From: Tyto alba
Taxonomy: Eukaryota; Chordata; Aves; Strigiformes; Tytonidae
Assembly (NCBI RefSeq): GCF_018691265.1
Contig: NW_024881300.1
Span: 3,677,046 to 3,741,045, forward strand
Length of the DNA: 64,000 nucleotides
Reading direction: 5' to 3'
The notes under the pieces are model-generated. The model was not told where the DNA came from. It did no database searches and saw only the letters and a program-made list of their open reading frames with translations. The translations under genes were made by a program, and so were the position numbers. Every line of letters begins with the position of its first letter. Within the stretch, counting starts at the first letter, position 1. Below are positions 50,951 through 64,000 of the stretch, in pieces.

Positions 50951-53900
50951 TCTTTATGGAAATTCCCAAAACAGGAACAGGTAAGGTATACCTACACAAA
51001 AAGGATCATCACCAACAAAAGACCTTCCCATTCACAATTCACACAGTAAGAAACCCAAATCTTACAATGTGCCTTCTTTTTTCCTCTGCTTAACATTTTC
51101 TGTTTCACAGTTTTCTTTTAATGCACACAGACATGTAAGTACTGCTAACACATCTTGTTTCTACTCTTCCATAGTTACACAGCATACTACTGGTTTCAAG
51201 GCAGCGCTTTTACCTACTTTTAGATTTAAAACCCTACCTTCAAGACATGCTAAATTAGAGACAAATATTACAGGAATGAACCAGAGATGTGTCTCTTGTC
51301 ACTAGCTTTTATCTCAAAGAGATGGTGGTATTGATGGAATTAAATACTAACTGAACTGTCAGGACATGATTAAAGGGTGACCTCTGCAACAGCCTGGCAC
51401 TGTAGTTCTAAATAACTTGTATTACCTTTTTTAATTGCATCAGGAGGATAAACTTGATGACCAGAGTAACTATCAGGTTATGGCAGCCAATACAGGACAA
51501 AACACTGACTCACAAACTTCTAGACATGCTTCACCATTTCTGACATCTCTGTATCATTCATGGCCCCAACTGAAATGCTGTCCTGTCTTTGTCTCCCTGT
51601 CACTGCACAACACAAGCAGCTGAGACAGGGTGATCCAGAAACTGCTGTGCAGTGGTTGCTGGGGGACACAAAGCAAAGCGCATTCCTGCTCCTACACCCG
51701 TCACCTGCCTCTAGGCGAGCTCTTGGACCTCTGTGTGTACCTCCTCATTCACTGCCCAATTTCTGACTCCCAGTTGACTTACCTGCTTGAGTTCTGGGCT
51801 GTATTAGACCTTGAATTTAGGCACAGCTTATTAGGGAGGCACCCCTCTGATCAGGAGCCCAATGAGCTAGTGAACCTGCAACCAGTCAGCTTATCAGAAG
51901 ACAAGCTCCTCTCTGAAAACAGACAATTTCATTTTTTGAGGAAACAATCAGCTGTGTAATGCTAGTCAAGCAACTTTCTCCACTGAGATCACTTAACTTT
52001 CTTGCCCTGTGTCTTACTCCTTCACACAGTAAGATTGTAGGAGTGCGGTAGCTGTCTACCTTGGTGTCCTTGATTGACAAATTATTATTCACTGTGTAAG
52101 ACTTCCCATCATATATTTAAAAATATATATTTCATACTCATCACACTAAAAACTGATGCATTTTCACCAACATAATTAATGTTTGTTGTATTATCACTCA
52201 AATAAGTATATACAGTTGGGGTTTGAGAACAACACTCAGCTCTAAAATAGCACTCTTCATCCACAGATCAGTGCAAATGCAGCTGGTAGTTCGGCTTCTG
52301 TGAACAGGTCATCAGCATGACTAGCATATTAACATCTCAGCCAAGAAGCAACACTTAGAGGCATTCTTTTAAAGGTTAATGAAATGGCTCAATATGTACT
52401 TCAGCAGTGATTATTTCCAAGAAACTGGTTAAAGGCAAATGGGCCTCACTTGAATTTTAATTCAAATTAAAATTTTAATCTGAACAGTTAATATAGGTGT
52501 TGGCTGATTGTTATGAATATATGCGTGCTGCCGATCCTGTTGTAACCTGCTTAGATTCGTTCAAATTAATTGCGCATGGTGTTACTGATTAAATTCCCTG
52601 GAAAAGAACACAATACTCATATATAATGACTAATTCTCTCAGCTTATTGATTCTAAGTTCAGAATCATTATGTCAGTATAAATGCAGAATGAAAGACAGA
52701 TGCTGTACTTGGTTCACTGAGAAAGCTCATAGAACCTATAAGTTTTTACCACTGAACTTGCACACTGTTGTTATCTACTTAATTTTACATGGATCTGGCC
52801 ACCTACCAAAATAAATTTCTGACAAAACAAATACATATATACACCCCCAAAATCCATTTGAAATCATTCAGCATATCAGTGTTAGTCACTGTAAAGATCC
52901 ACACTGAGTCCTCCAATAAACTGTCACTGCAAACAGATCGAAGAGCATCAGTTTCAAAGACATAAAGACTAAGGGAAAGAACAGGTTCATCAGGCAGCCT
53001 ACCTGCTGCTACACAAAAGCTACAATTATCTTTCAGATTTCTTCAGCTAGGCTTTATGTCTCTTGAAGTATAATCTTCATCTTTTCAGTCTGAAATCTTT
53101 GAGGGCTTCTCAGAAATGCATCCCCAGAAAGATCAGACCCTTGATGTAGAACTGCATCATTCCTTCCAGGTAACTGAACCCTCATTCACCAGTTCCTCTG
53201 CAAAGCGAAGCAGCCAGCACTTCAGCTACAAGAAGAGTTGAGACCGCTGTGTAAATACAGAGACCCAGAACAACTCTTTCAAAATTAATACTTTCTAATT
53301 GCACATGGGAATGTAGAAAACAGAAGAAAGAATTAAAAATGAGCAACTCTTACAAATTCTTCCTGTATCTCACGGAGGGGAAACATAAATGTTACAGCCA
53401 ACTTGTCCTAGCCTCATCATCTTTTAAGGAGAAGGGTTCTGTCTGCTGGAGGGTACCTCTTGGTAATTTCTGGGGATTTTATTTTTAACCAAAGGAGGTT
53501 TGTTGCAACTAAGTCTGCTGAAACTCCTCAACTCATATCTGGTATCACACCCCGAGATACTAGAGATAAAATTTAAAGCACTGTTAGCACTCAGCACAGT
53601 CTACTAGGTGTTGGCAAAGGGATTATTTAAAGCTATTCCTTGTCTCTTGCAGACATAAAATGTGAACTTAGCAAGAGATAACCCTTTGAATGCAAACAGC
53701 AAAGCAACATGAAACAAACAACAGTATGGAAGCAAGCAATATTGTTTTCATAAAAATAATGCAAGAAGCTCCCAACAAATACTAGTACTTTGCTTAACCG
53801 GCATGATTGCTGCCTATCTTTCACAAGAACAATAATTTTACAATATCACTCGGACATTCTGTACTAACTGCTATTTAGCATTTTTAAAATTGTTCAGTAG

Positions 53901-53984
53901 TGTGCATTGTTTCTCCTATTTGTTTGTTTATGTGCCTGCACTGGAAACACTCAGTAGAATTTTACTCCTATAGTACAGTTTTTA

Positions 53985-54160
53985 AAATAGATGTAGGCCA
54001 CCAAATTCGTCAGGCACAATTTGCCCTTAGTGCAGCCATGCTGGCTGTCACCAGTCACCTCCTTACTTTCCATGTGCCCCAGCATAGCTTCCAGGAGGAT
54101 CTGCTCCATGACCTTGCTGGGCACAGAGGTAAGACTGATTGGCATATAGTTCCCCAGGTC
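53985..54160 (-). mobile_element. CR1 fragment from the reverse-transcriptase region
   Basis: On the minus strand an open segment reads [20 protein letters not shown], followed by [16 protein letters not shown] and [11 protein letters not shown]. This is the NYRPISL...DSQHGF block of the CR1 ORF2 reverse transcriptase, with substitutions. Only about 55-60 residues remain and neither end of the domain is present, so it is a dead internal fragment. Such internal CR1 fragments without a 3' tail are less common than 3' copies and imply a later deletion or very divergent flanks. Confidence 0.88.
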
Positions 54161-57100
54161 CGCAGGAAAGAACTGGTGGATTTACTGCAGTGCATATGTG
54201 CATGTTTAATACTGCCAGACCATCCTTCTCCATAATATTATTTTTTTCACTCAAGGTCAAAGTATTTTTACTTTATTATAAAAAATCTTCCTAAAAACAA
54301 AAGAAAATAATTAAAAGTAATCACAGATAATATGAAAATAATGAAAAATACCTGAAAACCAGCATGAATTTATCTCTCTACTGTGTATAGAGATCCCAAT
54401 GGAGAAAGGGCCAAGGAAAAGGAAATTCCCTCACGCATAAATCTCTTCTGGAGATTAATTCAATATAGTATGTGTCCCTGTGGATTAAGAAACTCCAAAA
54501 GCATTAAGTATACATTCACCTGTTCATTTTCTCCAAAATGTGGAAAAAAGGTGTCTTTCAAAAGACACTAAGACACAAGAATCTCACTCTTTTGAACTCG
54601 TTAAGGAACTAAACAACTGACTGTCCCCTTCATGGCTCTGAAAATGTCATCCTATTAAAATCAACTTAAGTGCTACTGTAATGGATGCTGATCTGCATAA
54701 TGTTATAGTAACACGTGCAGTTTCTTTCTCTAAACAAGAGATGCTGTTTTTCCAAATTAACTTGAAATCAACCCACTAAAAATTGCTTACAATGAATAGC
54801 TGCATTACTAGGCTGTCTTTTCATTATTGTTAGTTTACAGTCATCTTGAAGATAAAGATAATTTATACTATGAAATTAAATATTCCTTGTAGCTCAGAAT
54901 GACAGAGCTGTGCTTTGGAAAGCCACTCTTCGATAGCCTTGATGTCACTTCCAAACTGGTAGGAGGTTTATACACAGTCTGTATGCCAAATAGTGGTTCA
55001 TTTTTGCTTTCAGAAATGCAGTTGGCAAAAAATTCTCAAGCCTTCTGAATCCTGTTCTTAGTTAATTTTAAGTGCTTTCTTTTTTCTTGCAATTTGTATG
55101 CAATTCATTACACTTTAGCTTTTCTTCTTCGCCATGATAAAACCTGAAACAGTAGTTCACTTTCTTCTTAATTAAAAATATTTTTTACTTTGTTTTAAGG
55201 TTTTGTTAAGTACTCTATTATATTTGGTGAGGGAGGATACATGAAAAAAAAAAAAAACCAAATTCTGTGGACCTTTCTGCACCTGCTCTGTTTCTGTGTT
55301 GCCTGCAATTGTGAGGACTTTGTATTTGATAACCCAGATGGTCCCTTCTATTCTTACATTCCTTAAAAAGGACATTAAGTACTGTAAACTGATGCCACAT
55401 GGCATACAAAAACCACAAAATTCACAAAATTCTTTAAAACGTCATGCAGTTATTGAGCAAGTTTTAGTCCCATTAATGAAGTTTCAGTAAATGAAAAATA
55501 CCATTTTCAAATGCATTTTGTATTAACAAGCTCTGAAATCAGAAAATTAAGCTAGGTCTGCTACTAAACAGCAAAGGCATAAATGCAGCATATGCCTCTC
55601 CCAGATCTGCAGCAGAAGTAAAATCATTGAAATTAAAATGTTTGAAAATATATGCAATCCTGCCAATACAAAAAAGTAACATTTTTTTTGGACATCATGA
55701 TCCTAAAAATAGTCATCAAGATGTCATTTTGTGTGGAGATGAGTATTTGACAAATATAGGAAGAATAACCCTCCATCACTATTATTATGATCTACATCTT
55801 GTCCTCAAAGGTTTTACACCTTTTTGCAGCCATAGCTGTCTTTTCATGACATGTCAATATGCCAGCAAGCATAGTGAGATCCTGACCTCACAGGAACCTC
55901 TTACATGTCATGCAATGTAAGGGAACAGCACAACCGATTTTGTATTAGGAAACTGAGTTTGTAGTGCAAGAGTAGCATTTGCTCCTGAGCATATTCTAAT
56001 CATTCATGGAAGTTATGCTGGTAATGTGTAGCTCAAGACTGACAAGAACTTCCAGACAGATAACCCTGAATACACAAAAACAACATTAATACATGATGCC
56101 AACATAAGTAACTTCAATAGGGATCCCAGCCAACACGAATTAAAAGCTAGGAATAAGCTAGTGAGGAAACGTATGAAGAAAAGCACCAAATCCAGTTTGC
56201 AATACAGATACACACTGGAAAATGTAAGATACATTTATGTAACAGTCAACAAGGAATTAAAGCACTGCTCTCTGTTAGGCATCTCTTTCACGATACACTG
56301 CTCACAACTCATCCTGTTCAGGGATCCATATCAGGTATCCAAACATTCATTATGGCCTCCTTATTACTAAGAATGCATTTGAGAAAGCTTAAGTTTGTTT
56401 GTAAGCAAGCAGCTATTAAATTAAGAATGTCTGTCCCAAAATTGTAAAATCAGTATGAAGTTTTATCAAAGGCTTTCCAACTGAAAAGCCTTTCTAAATC
56501 ACCTTTCTTTTCACACGAGGGATTTTTAAAAGGCTAGAAAAACAGTTTTGTGCTCAAATGCCTTTACAAATGTATTTGATAGAAAGCCACCAGGGAAGTC
56601 ATTCAGTGTTACGGCTTTGACTTTTTCCAAAACTACAAATCAGTGTTTTGTTCCTCCTCTACAAAAAGAAGAATCTAGATTTATGCAGTTTCTTGGAATT
56701 AAGAATGAAACATACCCCTCCTCACACACAAAGCACTGAAGGTGGGATTTTCTGGTCTCCTTAGAAGTCAGTAGCTCAAATAAGACTCCATCTTTACCTC
56801 GCCGGGCTCAGAGAACTTAACTCTTATGCCAGCTTGTAACAGTGGTAACAACCCTATCTCTCCCTCTCAGATGCAGGCTGACCTACTTCATCAAGATCAG
56901 TAAAAAAAATTTAAAATAAATAAATAATAATTTAAAAGAGGGAACACAACAAATTCTTGAAAAGTATCTGCAATAAATGATAGTGGAAAGAAACCACAGC
57001 AATAAGCAAGAAAAGCTTTGCAACAGGAAAAAAATTCTTCACATACTTACATGGGAAAGAAAGCACCAGTCTGTCACACCCACTGTGAGCAGCTGCTTAA

Positions 57101-58169
57101 GAATAATTACACACTGTTTGGATCACTTTTTCCCCCTAAATTTGCTCACTAGAATACTGACTGATGTCCAGTGACTGGTCTACAAAGGGATTTACAAGGT
57201 TGCCTTCCTGTAACTCAGTAATGTATGGTAAAACAATCAGTAACACTTTCAAATTTGAAATGCTCCTGCTATGCAAACCTCTGAAAACACTGACAGAGAA
57301 AAAACATTCGTACAGCTTCTGCTACCTAAAGGATGACCTGGATGAAGCATGCATCATATGTATAAAACAATCCACTGAATAATTTTACAGGATGTAGAAA
57401 GATTGCTTTCCTGTCATCACCAGAAAAAAAGCACAAGTGCTTAAGAACTTTTATTAAAAGCCAAATAATCCAAGATGTGACAAAAAGACATGTGCCTGAA
57501 ACAAGTATTTAGGAACATAAGTCCTTACTGAGGGTCTTAAATCGACTGTCTATGCCTAAATGAGAAAACAGCATGACAATGAAGAATCAAACTGCACAGT
57601 TTTGTAGAAATGTACTGGTTTGATTTTTGCAAATTAGTATTATTGTCCAGTTGGCTCACAGTTTTGAAATTAAAGCTGTTATGAAAAAAAATATACTTCT
57701 GAAAAAAGTATCTTGTGAAGAATAGTCCTGTAAGACACTCCCAAGCATTTCAGGAGATTTTCAGTAGAAACATTAATTTGCAAGAGAACTTTTAATTTTT
57801 AGGTAAGTGCTTCTAACTATTGGGGCAAGCAATGATATGCAAGCCTTAAGGATCTTAACTCAACTGTGGATCTCTATACTAGAGAAATGTGTATATGCAG
57901 ACATCAAAGTTTATGTTACCAGATATTAGTTCTCTCTTTGGGTAAACTAATTTTTATATAAAAAGGGAAATGCAAATTTTATATCAACTGAGTTAGTAGA
58001 GAAGAATTTATTTTCAAGGTTTAGTCTCGCCTTTGGACTGAGACCAAATATCATTTGCAATAGATACGGACGTTATCCCAAAATCCATTGTCAGCCTTTC
58101 AAAACTGATCCACTTCACTCTTCAAGGTCACTACTGAATTGGAAACATTTTACAGTAATCACCTTTATT

Positions 58170-58190
58170 AAAAAAAAAAAAAAAAAAAAA
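58170..58190 (+). repeat. Poly-A tract (about 21 A)
   Basis: Uninterrupted A run after acctttatt; no retroposon body recognised next to it. Confidence 0.93.
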
Positions 58191-58529
58191 TCTGTTCCAT
58201 TCATACCAGTCATCACTTGCCAGCTGAGCTATGTTAAGCAAGACCATTTTCAAAATTATTTACTGAAATCAGTTTTTGGAAGCAGAAGTGGATCCTCATA
58301 GGGTGCTAGGAATATAGTTGCTAACATGCTTAACTACCATGTAACACAAATGCAAGCACGTCTAACAGGTTATTTGGAATCTTATGAGGCCAGGAGGCTT
58401 TAAGAAAGGAGAACTTGCAACATTTTTACTGGGAAAAAGAAAATGTCTAGAGAAAACACTAGGTCAGTCCATCCTTCTCTTCACATGTATAAATAAAAGT
58501 TATACATGTATGCTTTTACTTTTTACATG

Positions 58530-58612
58530 GAATATATATAAATATATATGTATTTATATAGATATAATACATGTATGTACACACACAAATACGTATTTAT
58601 CCACATACACAT
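58530..58612 (+). repeat. AT/AC-rich microsatellite-like tract
   Basis: Irregular alternating purine-pyrimidine sequence: an (AT)n part (atatatataaatatatatg) passes into an (AC)n-rich part (tacacacacaaatacg). Confidence 0.85.
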
Positions 58613-58791
58613 ACCTTCCCTATCTTTTCATTTGCAAACCCTCCAAAACAATTTAAAAGACTGATCCAGGAAAATGCTTTTTCTTTTTTATTTCCTTCTG
58701 ATTTAAACCTGTTAACACAACCCTTTTGGATAGCTTGAATTTATTCTGTAGACTAAATCTACAGCCAGATGATGATTTTTCAAGTAGAGTT

Positions 58792-58802
58792 CCCCCCCCC
58801 CC
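58792..58802 (+). repeat. C11 run
   Basis: Eleven C in a row; the SMPD3-sense RNA would carry eleven G. Confidence 0.9.
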
Positions 58803-59753
58803 AAAAATCTCGATGAACTGTTAAAGTGCACACTAATGAGGACTCTGTAGAGAACTATCTTTCAAAGGAGTATTTAACTCACAATGATCAGAGTACATAT
58901 TCCAACTATAAGCACTGTTTTTAAAATGGGTATTCCAGCTGCTTTAAAGATCAGCTTTCATTTACATGAAAGTGTGAACTATTCCTCAAAATTATGCTTC
59001 ATTAAAATGAGGTTTGCACAGAATAATAGTAATTATACAGAAAGTACACAAGCTTGGGAGAAATCTTGTTTTTAAAACTGTATGAAAAGAAAGAAGTAAT
59101 GTGTCTGACACTACCTTTTTGTGATATTCATCTGCTTTACAATGGCAGTTCTTGCAGCATATGAGAGTGATGAAGAATCTGAGTACAAGATCATTATCAC
59201 ACTGCTGCCACATCTTTCCTTAATTTTTTTTTTTAATAGTATTTTGCCCTGCTTTCTATGTTCTGAGATATACTGTGTTCTTTTACCTAATTATAGGAAT
59301 GCAATGAGTTGCAATTCATTTTCATATCTTAGTCTCTTACGCATGCTCTCAGAAGGGTATCTAAACTCTGGTGCTCTAAAGCTGTATTACTCTATCACCT
59401 AAAGCACTGCATGGGGATGTGAGTACGGGGGAAGAATGATAGATGAAAGATTTTCTAAGGATGTCCTGGAAAGGTAAAGAAACTGGATGTGATTTAACAA
59501 AAAACTTCTATTCTTATAGAATGGAATGGCTTTCAGGTATCTTTAGCTACCATCCCAAAAGCTACCTTTAAAGTTCAGAATTCAGAATAACTGATAACAT
59601 AAGCAAGAAACTAGCTAGAACTAGCTGTTCGAAGATACTCGGTTTCTTGGTTAAAACTCTGACAGTCATCTCATAAGGTTGCAGAAAACTGTGCCACTCT
59701 GTTGGCCTTCACAGGCTTGTTCATCCATTGCAGACAGGTGTCGGTACACCTTC

Positions 59754-59813
59754 AGTGAAATCACTCACAGTGAAATCACTCACAGTGAAATCACTCACAG
59801 TGAAATCACTCAC
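59754..59813 (+). repeat. 15-bp minisatellite, four exact copies
   Basis: The unit agtgaaatcactcac is repeated four times without a mismatch and then breaks into agaaaga. Each unit contains an inverted repeat, GTGA-AA-TCAC. Because 15 is a multiple of three, one plus-strand frame stays open through it (a SEITH pentapeptide repeat), but nothing supports coding. Confidence 0.95.
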
Positions 59814-62800
59814 AGAAAGATGAAAGCAGAAAGCAAAATCCCCTATTTTGGAAAGAGTAGAGATTTTACCAAAGCAGCAGCAGTCAGATACACAGGGAGA
59901 TGGCAGGTCCCTGTTTCCCCATCACTAAACAACAAGGCGATAGGAACAAAGCTGTAACAACATGGTTCTCCAAAATACATCCACATCACAACTCTTACCT
60001 GGTCATATTTTGGGAGGATTCTTATTTAAGGCTGCTAGCAAGTTTTTGCTTCATTTACCCAACCGCACTTACCCTGACAGGCTAGGATAAGGGTGAGAGA
60101 ACCAGCAAGTATACAGGTCAACTTAAAAGTATTACTTACTATCTAAATACTGACTTCAACTGCACAAGGTATTTCCTATTGCATATATAAACTAAGTAAC
60201 ATTTGTATTATTAGGGTATGTGTTATTGAAGTCAAAGCTTTACTCTCAGACATATAGGTAAGAACCATCTGCTAAGTTTGGAGCCGTCACATTGTAACTC
60301 AAGATTTGAACTTGCGTCTAACACTTCACTAGTAGCTTTTCACATTCTTAGTTGCAATTTTCAAAAATTCACTGTCTTCTCCTATCATATCTGTTCTTCA
60401 TATATTATATTAAGTTGGTGCTCTAAATAGTTTAGGCAAGTGGTTATATAGAAAGAAAATTATGCTTTTATAAGTGTCTTTAAAATATGAACTACTCAAA
60501 TATAACCAAAAAAAAAAATAGAAAGGTGATTCATGTAGTACAAGCCTGCTATCTGTCCACATACTTAGAAAGAAAACTGATATATTTGTGAATGGGTGAG
60601 GAAGGAGCGTTAGGAAGATGAACTTGAAGAATTTTTCTAACAGGCACTCTGCATATGATTACCTACTTACCACATCATCCTTTGTTTTTATATACACTAA
60701 GTAACTATTTGTGCTGTTTCCCTTTACCATTCCCAAGGATTGACATAGTCCCACATGAAAATGTGCTCCACTGGGGATGTTATGATCCCCTATCTTTATA
60801 TGCAAGTCTTTTACAGAAAACATTTTTAAATCTCCTCCAGTTATATTCCATAATCTCTGAACCTACAGAAGTGTGCTATAAGCACCTCTCTGCCTCCTGA
60901 TGTCGGTTCTATCCACCAGTCTTCATATCCTTTTATTTACAGATCAAAACTTGTCTGCTATTTTGTGCCATTAGATTCAGAGAGCCTTGTCATATAGTCA
61001 TGCCAAATATAATACCAAATGAGCACTCTAAGACTCATGTCTTCTCGTGTCGTAAAAAGATTCCAAAACCCCAAACCTGTAACACTGCAGTACTGTCATC
61101 AGTTTTCTTACACCGGTGCATGTATTTCCAGACACACACGTACCTAATTGAAACAGCAAAAGACCTGATATTTTTCTGACTTACTCTCATCTTAACCCAA
61201 TGTATTGTGTTCATTTTAAAATCCTCATTTGGAAATTTTCAGGATTTATCTTTTATCTTTGAAGTAGCATTTATTTTCTCGATGAGAGGAAAGAGAGAAA
61301 ATCATTATTCTGCTTTTTCCAGTGATCAATAATCTTTCCTGTCTTGCAAGAAGTTGACTTACCAGAAGCTAACAATTCTAGAGCTTGTTACTCCCTTATA
61401 AACTTTTGTTACTTCGGTTTCTCACCTTACCAATGCCATTAGACTTAATGCATCAGTCTTAAGCATATCTTGAGATTACAGAAAATTTGCTGCTTTCCTT
61501 AACAAAAGTGAACTTCACTTTCCCCCAAAAGTGAACTATTTACACCTATCTGAAATGGCAAAAAATTACATCAACGCAAATCCTGGATTGCAGGAGTTTA
61601 TCCTCTTTAAACACCAGGAGAGTGGGTTGACACAACTACACCAAAGGCTGTAATCAGGACAAAGCCTCTGACTTCCTTCCTCGCAAAGGAAGTGGGTAAA
61701 AGCAGAAATTGTAACCATTTTACATACATTGATAGTTTCCCCCAGTGCTGCACAACAGCTCTAGAACAAAGAGCAGTTTAGCTCCCCCAGGCCGAGCAGA
61801 ACTAGGGGCACAACTGACACAGGGCTCAAAGTTTTGACCACTTTGTCACCCAAGTTTCATGTACAATGGAATGGACTGCATGTAAGTTCTATACCCTGAA
61901 CAATTAAAATCTACATTTGGTATTCAAAAAAACATTTATCTGCAGTAAGACTTTTCCCATTAAGTTAGATAATTTTGACACTTTTAAAGAAAAATTTCAT
62001 CTTCTTTCCAGCATATTCATTCCAATATTAGCTCCTTCCTCACCACAATGTAAACTAAAAAAATCCTGTTAGTAGTTATAGCATGTTTACCAATACTTGC
62101 CAGTTTGTTAGGGTTCAAGTGAAATATGGAAAGCACTAGAGAACGTAAGAGTTTACTCCAAACAATGGTATTGGCAGATTTTCTCAGCATCATGGCTGAG
62201 ACTTTCAACAAGTTTAAAAAAAAAAAAAAGCAAAGGAAGATAACAAAGTCCAATATCTAGGGGAGATCCTACAGCTGCAGAAACTAAAACCTGGATTTGA
62301 ATTCTTGAACTTAGTGGTTGACAAAACATGTCTTTGTATGACACTGTCCTGCTTACACCCATCACTCAAGACTTGCCACAGACTGTCTAGAATCCTCTGA
62401 TAAAAATAATGCCCACCAGAGTCAATTTATATGACTATAGTCACCACAGAATGGCAAAGCAATGCTGGTACATATACCATTGAAAATGAAGAGTTAAAAA
62501 ATTAGGTACCTGCAAGGTATGTGTTACAGGTTGTTTTCCAAAATGTAGAAAAACATACTTCTATTTACTGACTGCAAGAATAAGCACCCAGTGACCTACA
62601 CAGATCTTTGTATTATTCACCTAGTTTTACAAACAAATAAGGCAGAAAGAGGAAATTTTTTGTTTACATACAGATTTCTGATTCTCCAGTTCAATAAAAA
62701 TCATTAAACATTTATTGATTCCTCCACCTCTACTTTAGTGATTTACAGACAGGATCAAACTGTTAAAAATTTCACCTACTTATACTGAGTACGAAAGACT

Positions 62801-64000
62801 TTGGGAAAAAGCTCAGCACGTTTCCAAGATCAATTGATAAGTGCTTTCAGAATCCAGCAGCAAAAATCAGGAATGTTGACAAGAACACTCCAATCAGAGT
62901 GCTAATGGAACACACATTGCCATCACAGGACAGACAAAAGAGGTTCAATGCTATTATTATTTGTTATTACTAAACGCTGCATGCCTGGATGCCCATTTGT
63001 GCACGCAAATGCTTGCACAGCATAAGCTTCAAGGAAAAGAAAGCTACAAGATTATAAGCAAAAAACTGTAACATAATGCATAAACAAATAAAGGAGAAAA
63101 ATCCCACAGTGTAAGCGCTCCTGGGTAGCTTACAAAATAACAGACCTGAAATAAAACCCTTGGTTAGACTTTTCAGCTCAAATGTTTTCTTTTCTTTCAA
63201 AGGTCACCAGCATAGACTTCCACTTTCTACACATTCATGCTGAAGTGTTTTAGAGTAGAGAATCCCTAAGCAAAACAGAATGTCTGATAACATCTCTTGC
63301 ATACCTCTTAGTCTTTTTATGATTAAGACAACATAGGTGATTGTATGTGAACTGCTCATCTCCTTACACTGACCATGTTGCATTCTGCATCCCTTTATCT
63401 CATCAGCTGTCCCATCCAAATTTAGTGTTACTCTTAATGCCACTATTTTTTCATTTTTTATATATTTCCTTCTCTCTTTCTCCATTACAATCACTCATAC
63501 TTAATTTAGCTATTGCTGTAGATTTTGATGGATTGTTATATAAAGCTCCAGTTTACTAAGTTTATTATGTAAATATACTGTGAATAACAAACACACTGAA
63601 ATTACTTGTATGTTAGGACAAACCCTGCCCAAAATGTCAATGGATTATGTTGATACTGTTATATATCAATTTTTTCAAGATGAGATGCATTAACATTATT
63701 TTACTTTTTGAATACTGTGACTACACTCACTCTTCATAGCTAAACATTCAACAGCATTATTGTAAAACAGCATTAGAGTGACAATTACATAAAATTTCCA
63801 AGTACTCTGACAACTAACATTACCAAAATGAAATTTTAAGTCTGACATTAAGACAACACCTCTCAAGAAGAAACAATAAATAATTAATTTGAAGAATTTG
63901 TAGTTCTTCATTAAGTACAGATATCTCATTACCAGTACCAACATCAACATAAGACATTCAGACAGTTAAGACTTTTTTCATTTTGTCAATAGCTAACAAG

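Larger units (their letters stand above)
33874..64000 (-). other. SMPD3: Upstream intron or 5' region of SMPD3
   Basis: About 30 kb of AT-rich DNA upstream of the first coding exon. Human SMPD3 has non-coding 5' exons far upstream, so this is most simply a long 5' intron. I could not identify a non-coding exon or a CpG-island promoter in it, so the transcription start is probably beyond the right edge. Its contents are one CR1 reverse-transcriptase fragment and simple repeats, listed separately; no other gene can be supported. Confidence 0.65.

Noticed and set aside
59679..59957. 92-codon frame through the 15-bp minisatellite (SEITH repeats)
   Set aside because: The repeat stays open only because its period is a multiple of three; the flanks show no coding character.

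Overview
The window is a stretch of vertebrate nuclear DNA, most likely from a bird. It holds one recognisable protein-coding gene, SMPD3 (neutral sphingomyelinase 2), on the minus strand, with all seven coding exons present. The bird assignment rests on three fragments of CR1, the dominant non-LTR retroposon of birds and other reptiles, one with the typical avian CR1 3' end, plus an SMPD3 protein close to but distinct from the mammalian one. There is no sign of bacterial organisation.

Layout, right to left in the direction of transcription. From 64000 to about 33874 is AT-rich 5' intron, probably upstream of the coding part of SMPD3; I see no CpG-island promoter in it, so the promoter is probably beyond the right edge. 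The large first coding exon (32455-33792) carries the membrane anchor, the first catalytic residues and the variable linker. Six small exons follow at 20376-20451, 14335-14490, 10095-10184, 9195-9258, 3749-3911 and 2186-2287. All reading phases join (0,1,1,1,2,0), giving a 662-residue protein against 655 in human. The 3' UTR runs left from 2185; a candidate polyadenylation signal lies at 1143-1148.

Everything else is intronic or untranslated DNA: three CR1 fragments (15222-15610, 31745-31845, 53985-54160), one old MIR-like SINE (about 29255-29420), poly-A tracts, an (AC)n microsatellite, a 15-bp minisatellite (59754-59813), a 41-bp tandem duplication (50776-50857), G-rich runs and three small GC-rich islands. 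Open frames outside the SMPD3 exons look like chance frames.

I found no previously undescribed system. The most useful observations are lineage-specific residue changes in a well-conserved enzyme (a missing palmitoylation-cluster cysteine, and HLQ in place of HLH beside a catalytic histidine), a cluster of very short upstream ORFs in the probable 5' UTR, and a few structured repeats and GC-rich intronic patches.
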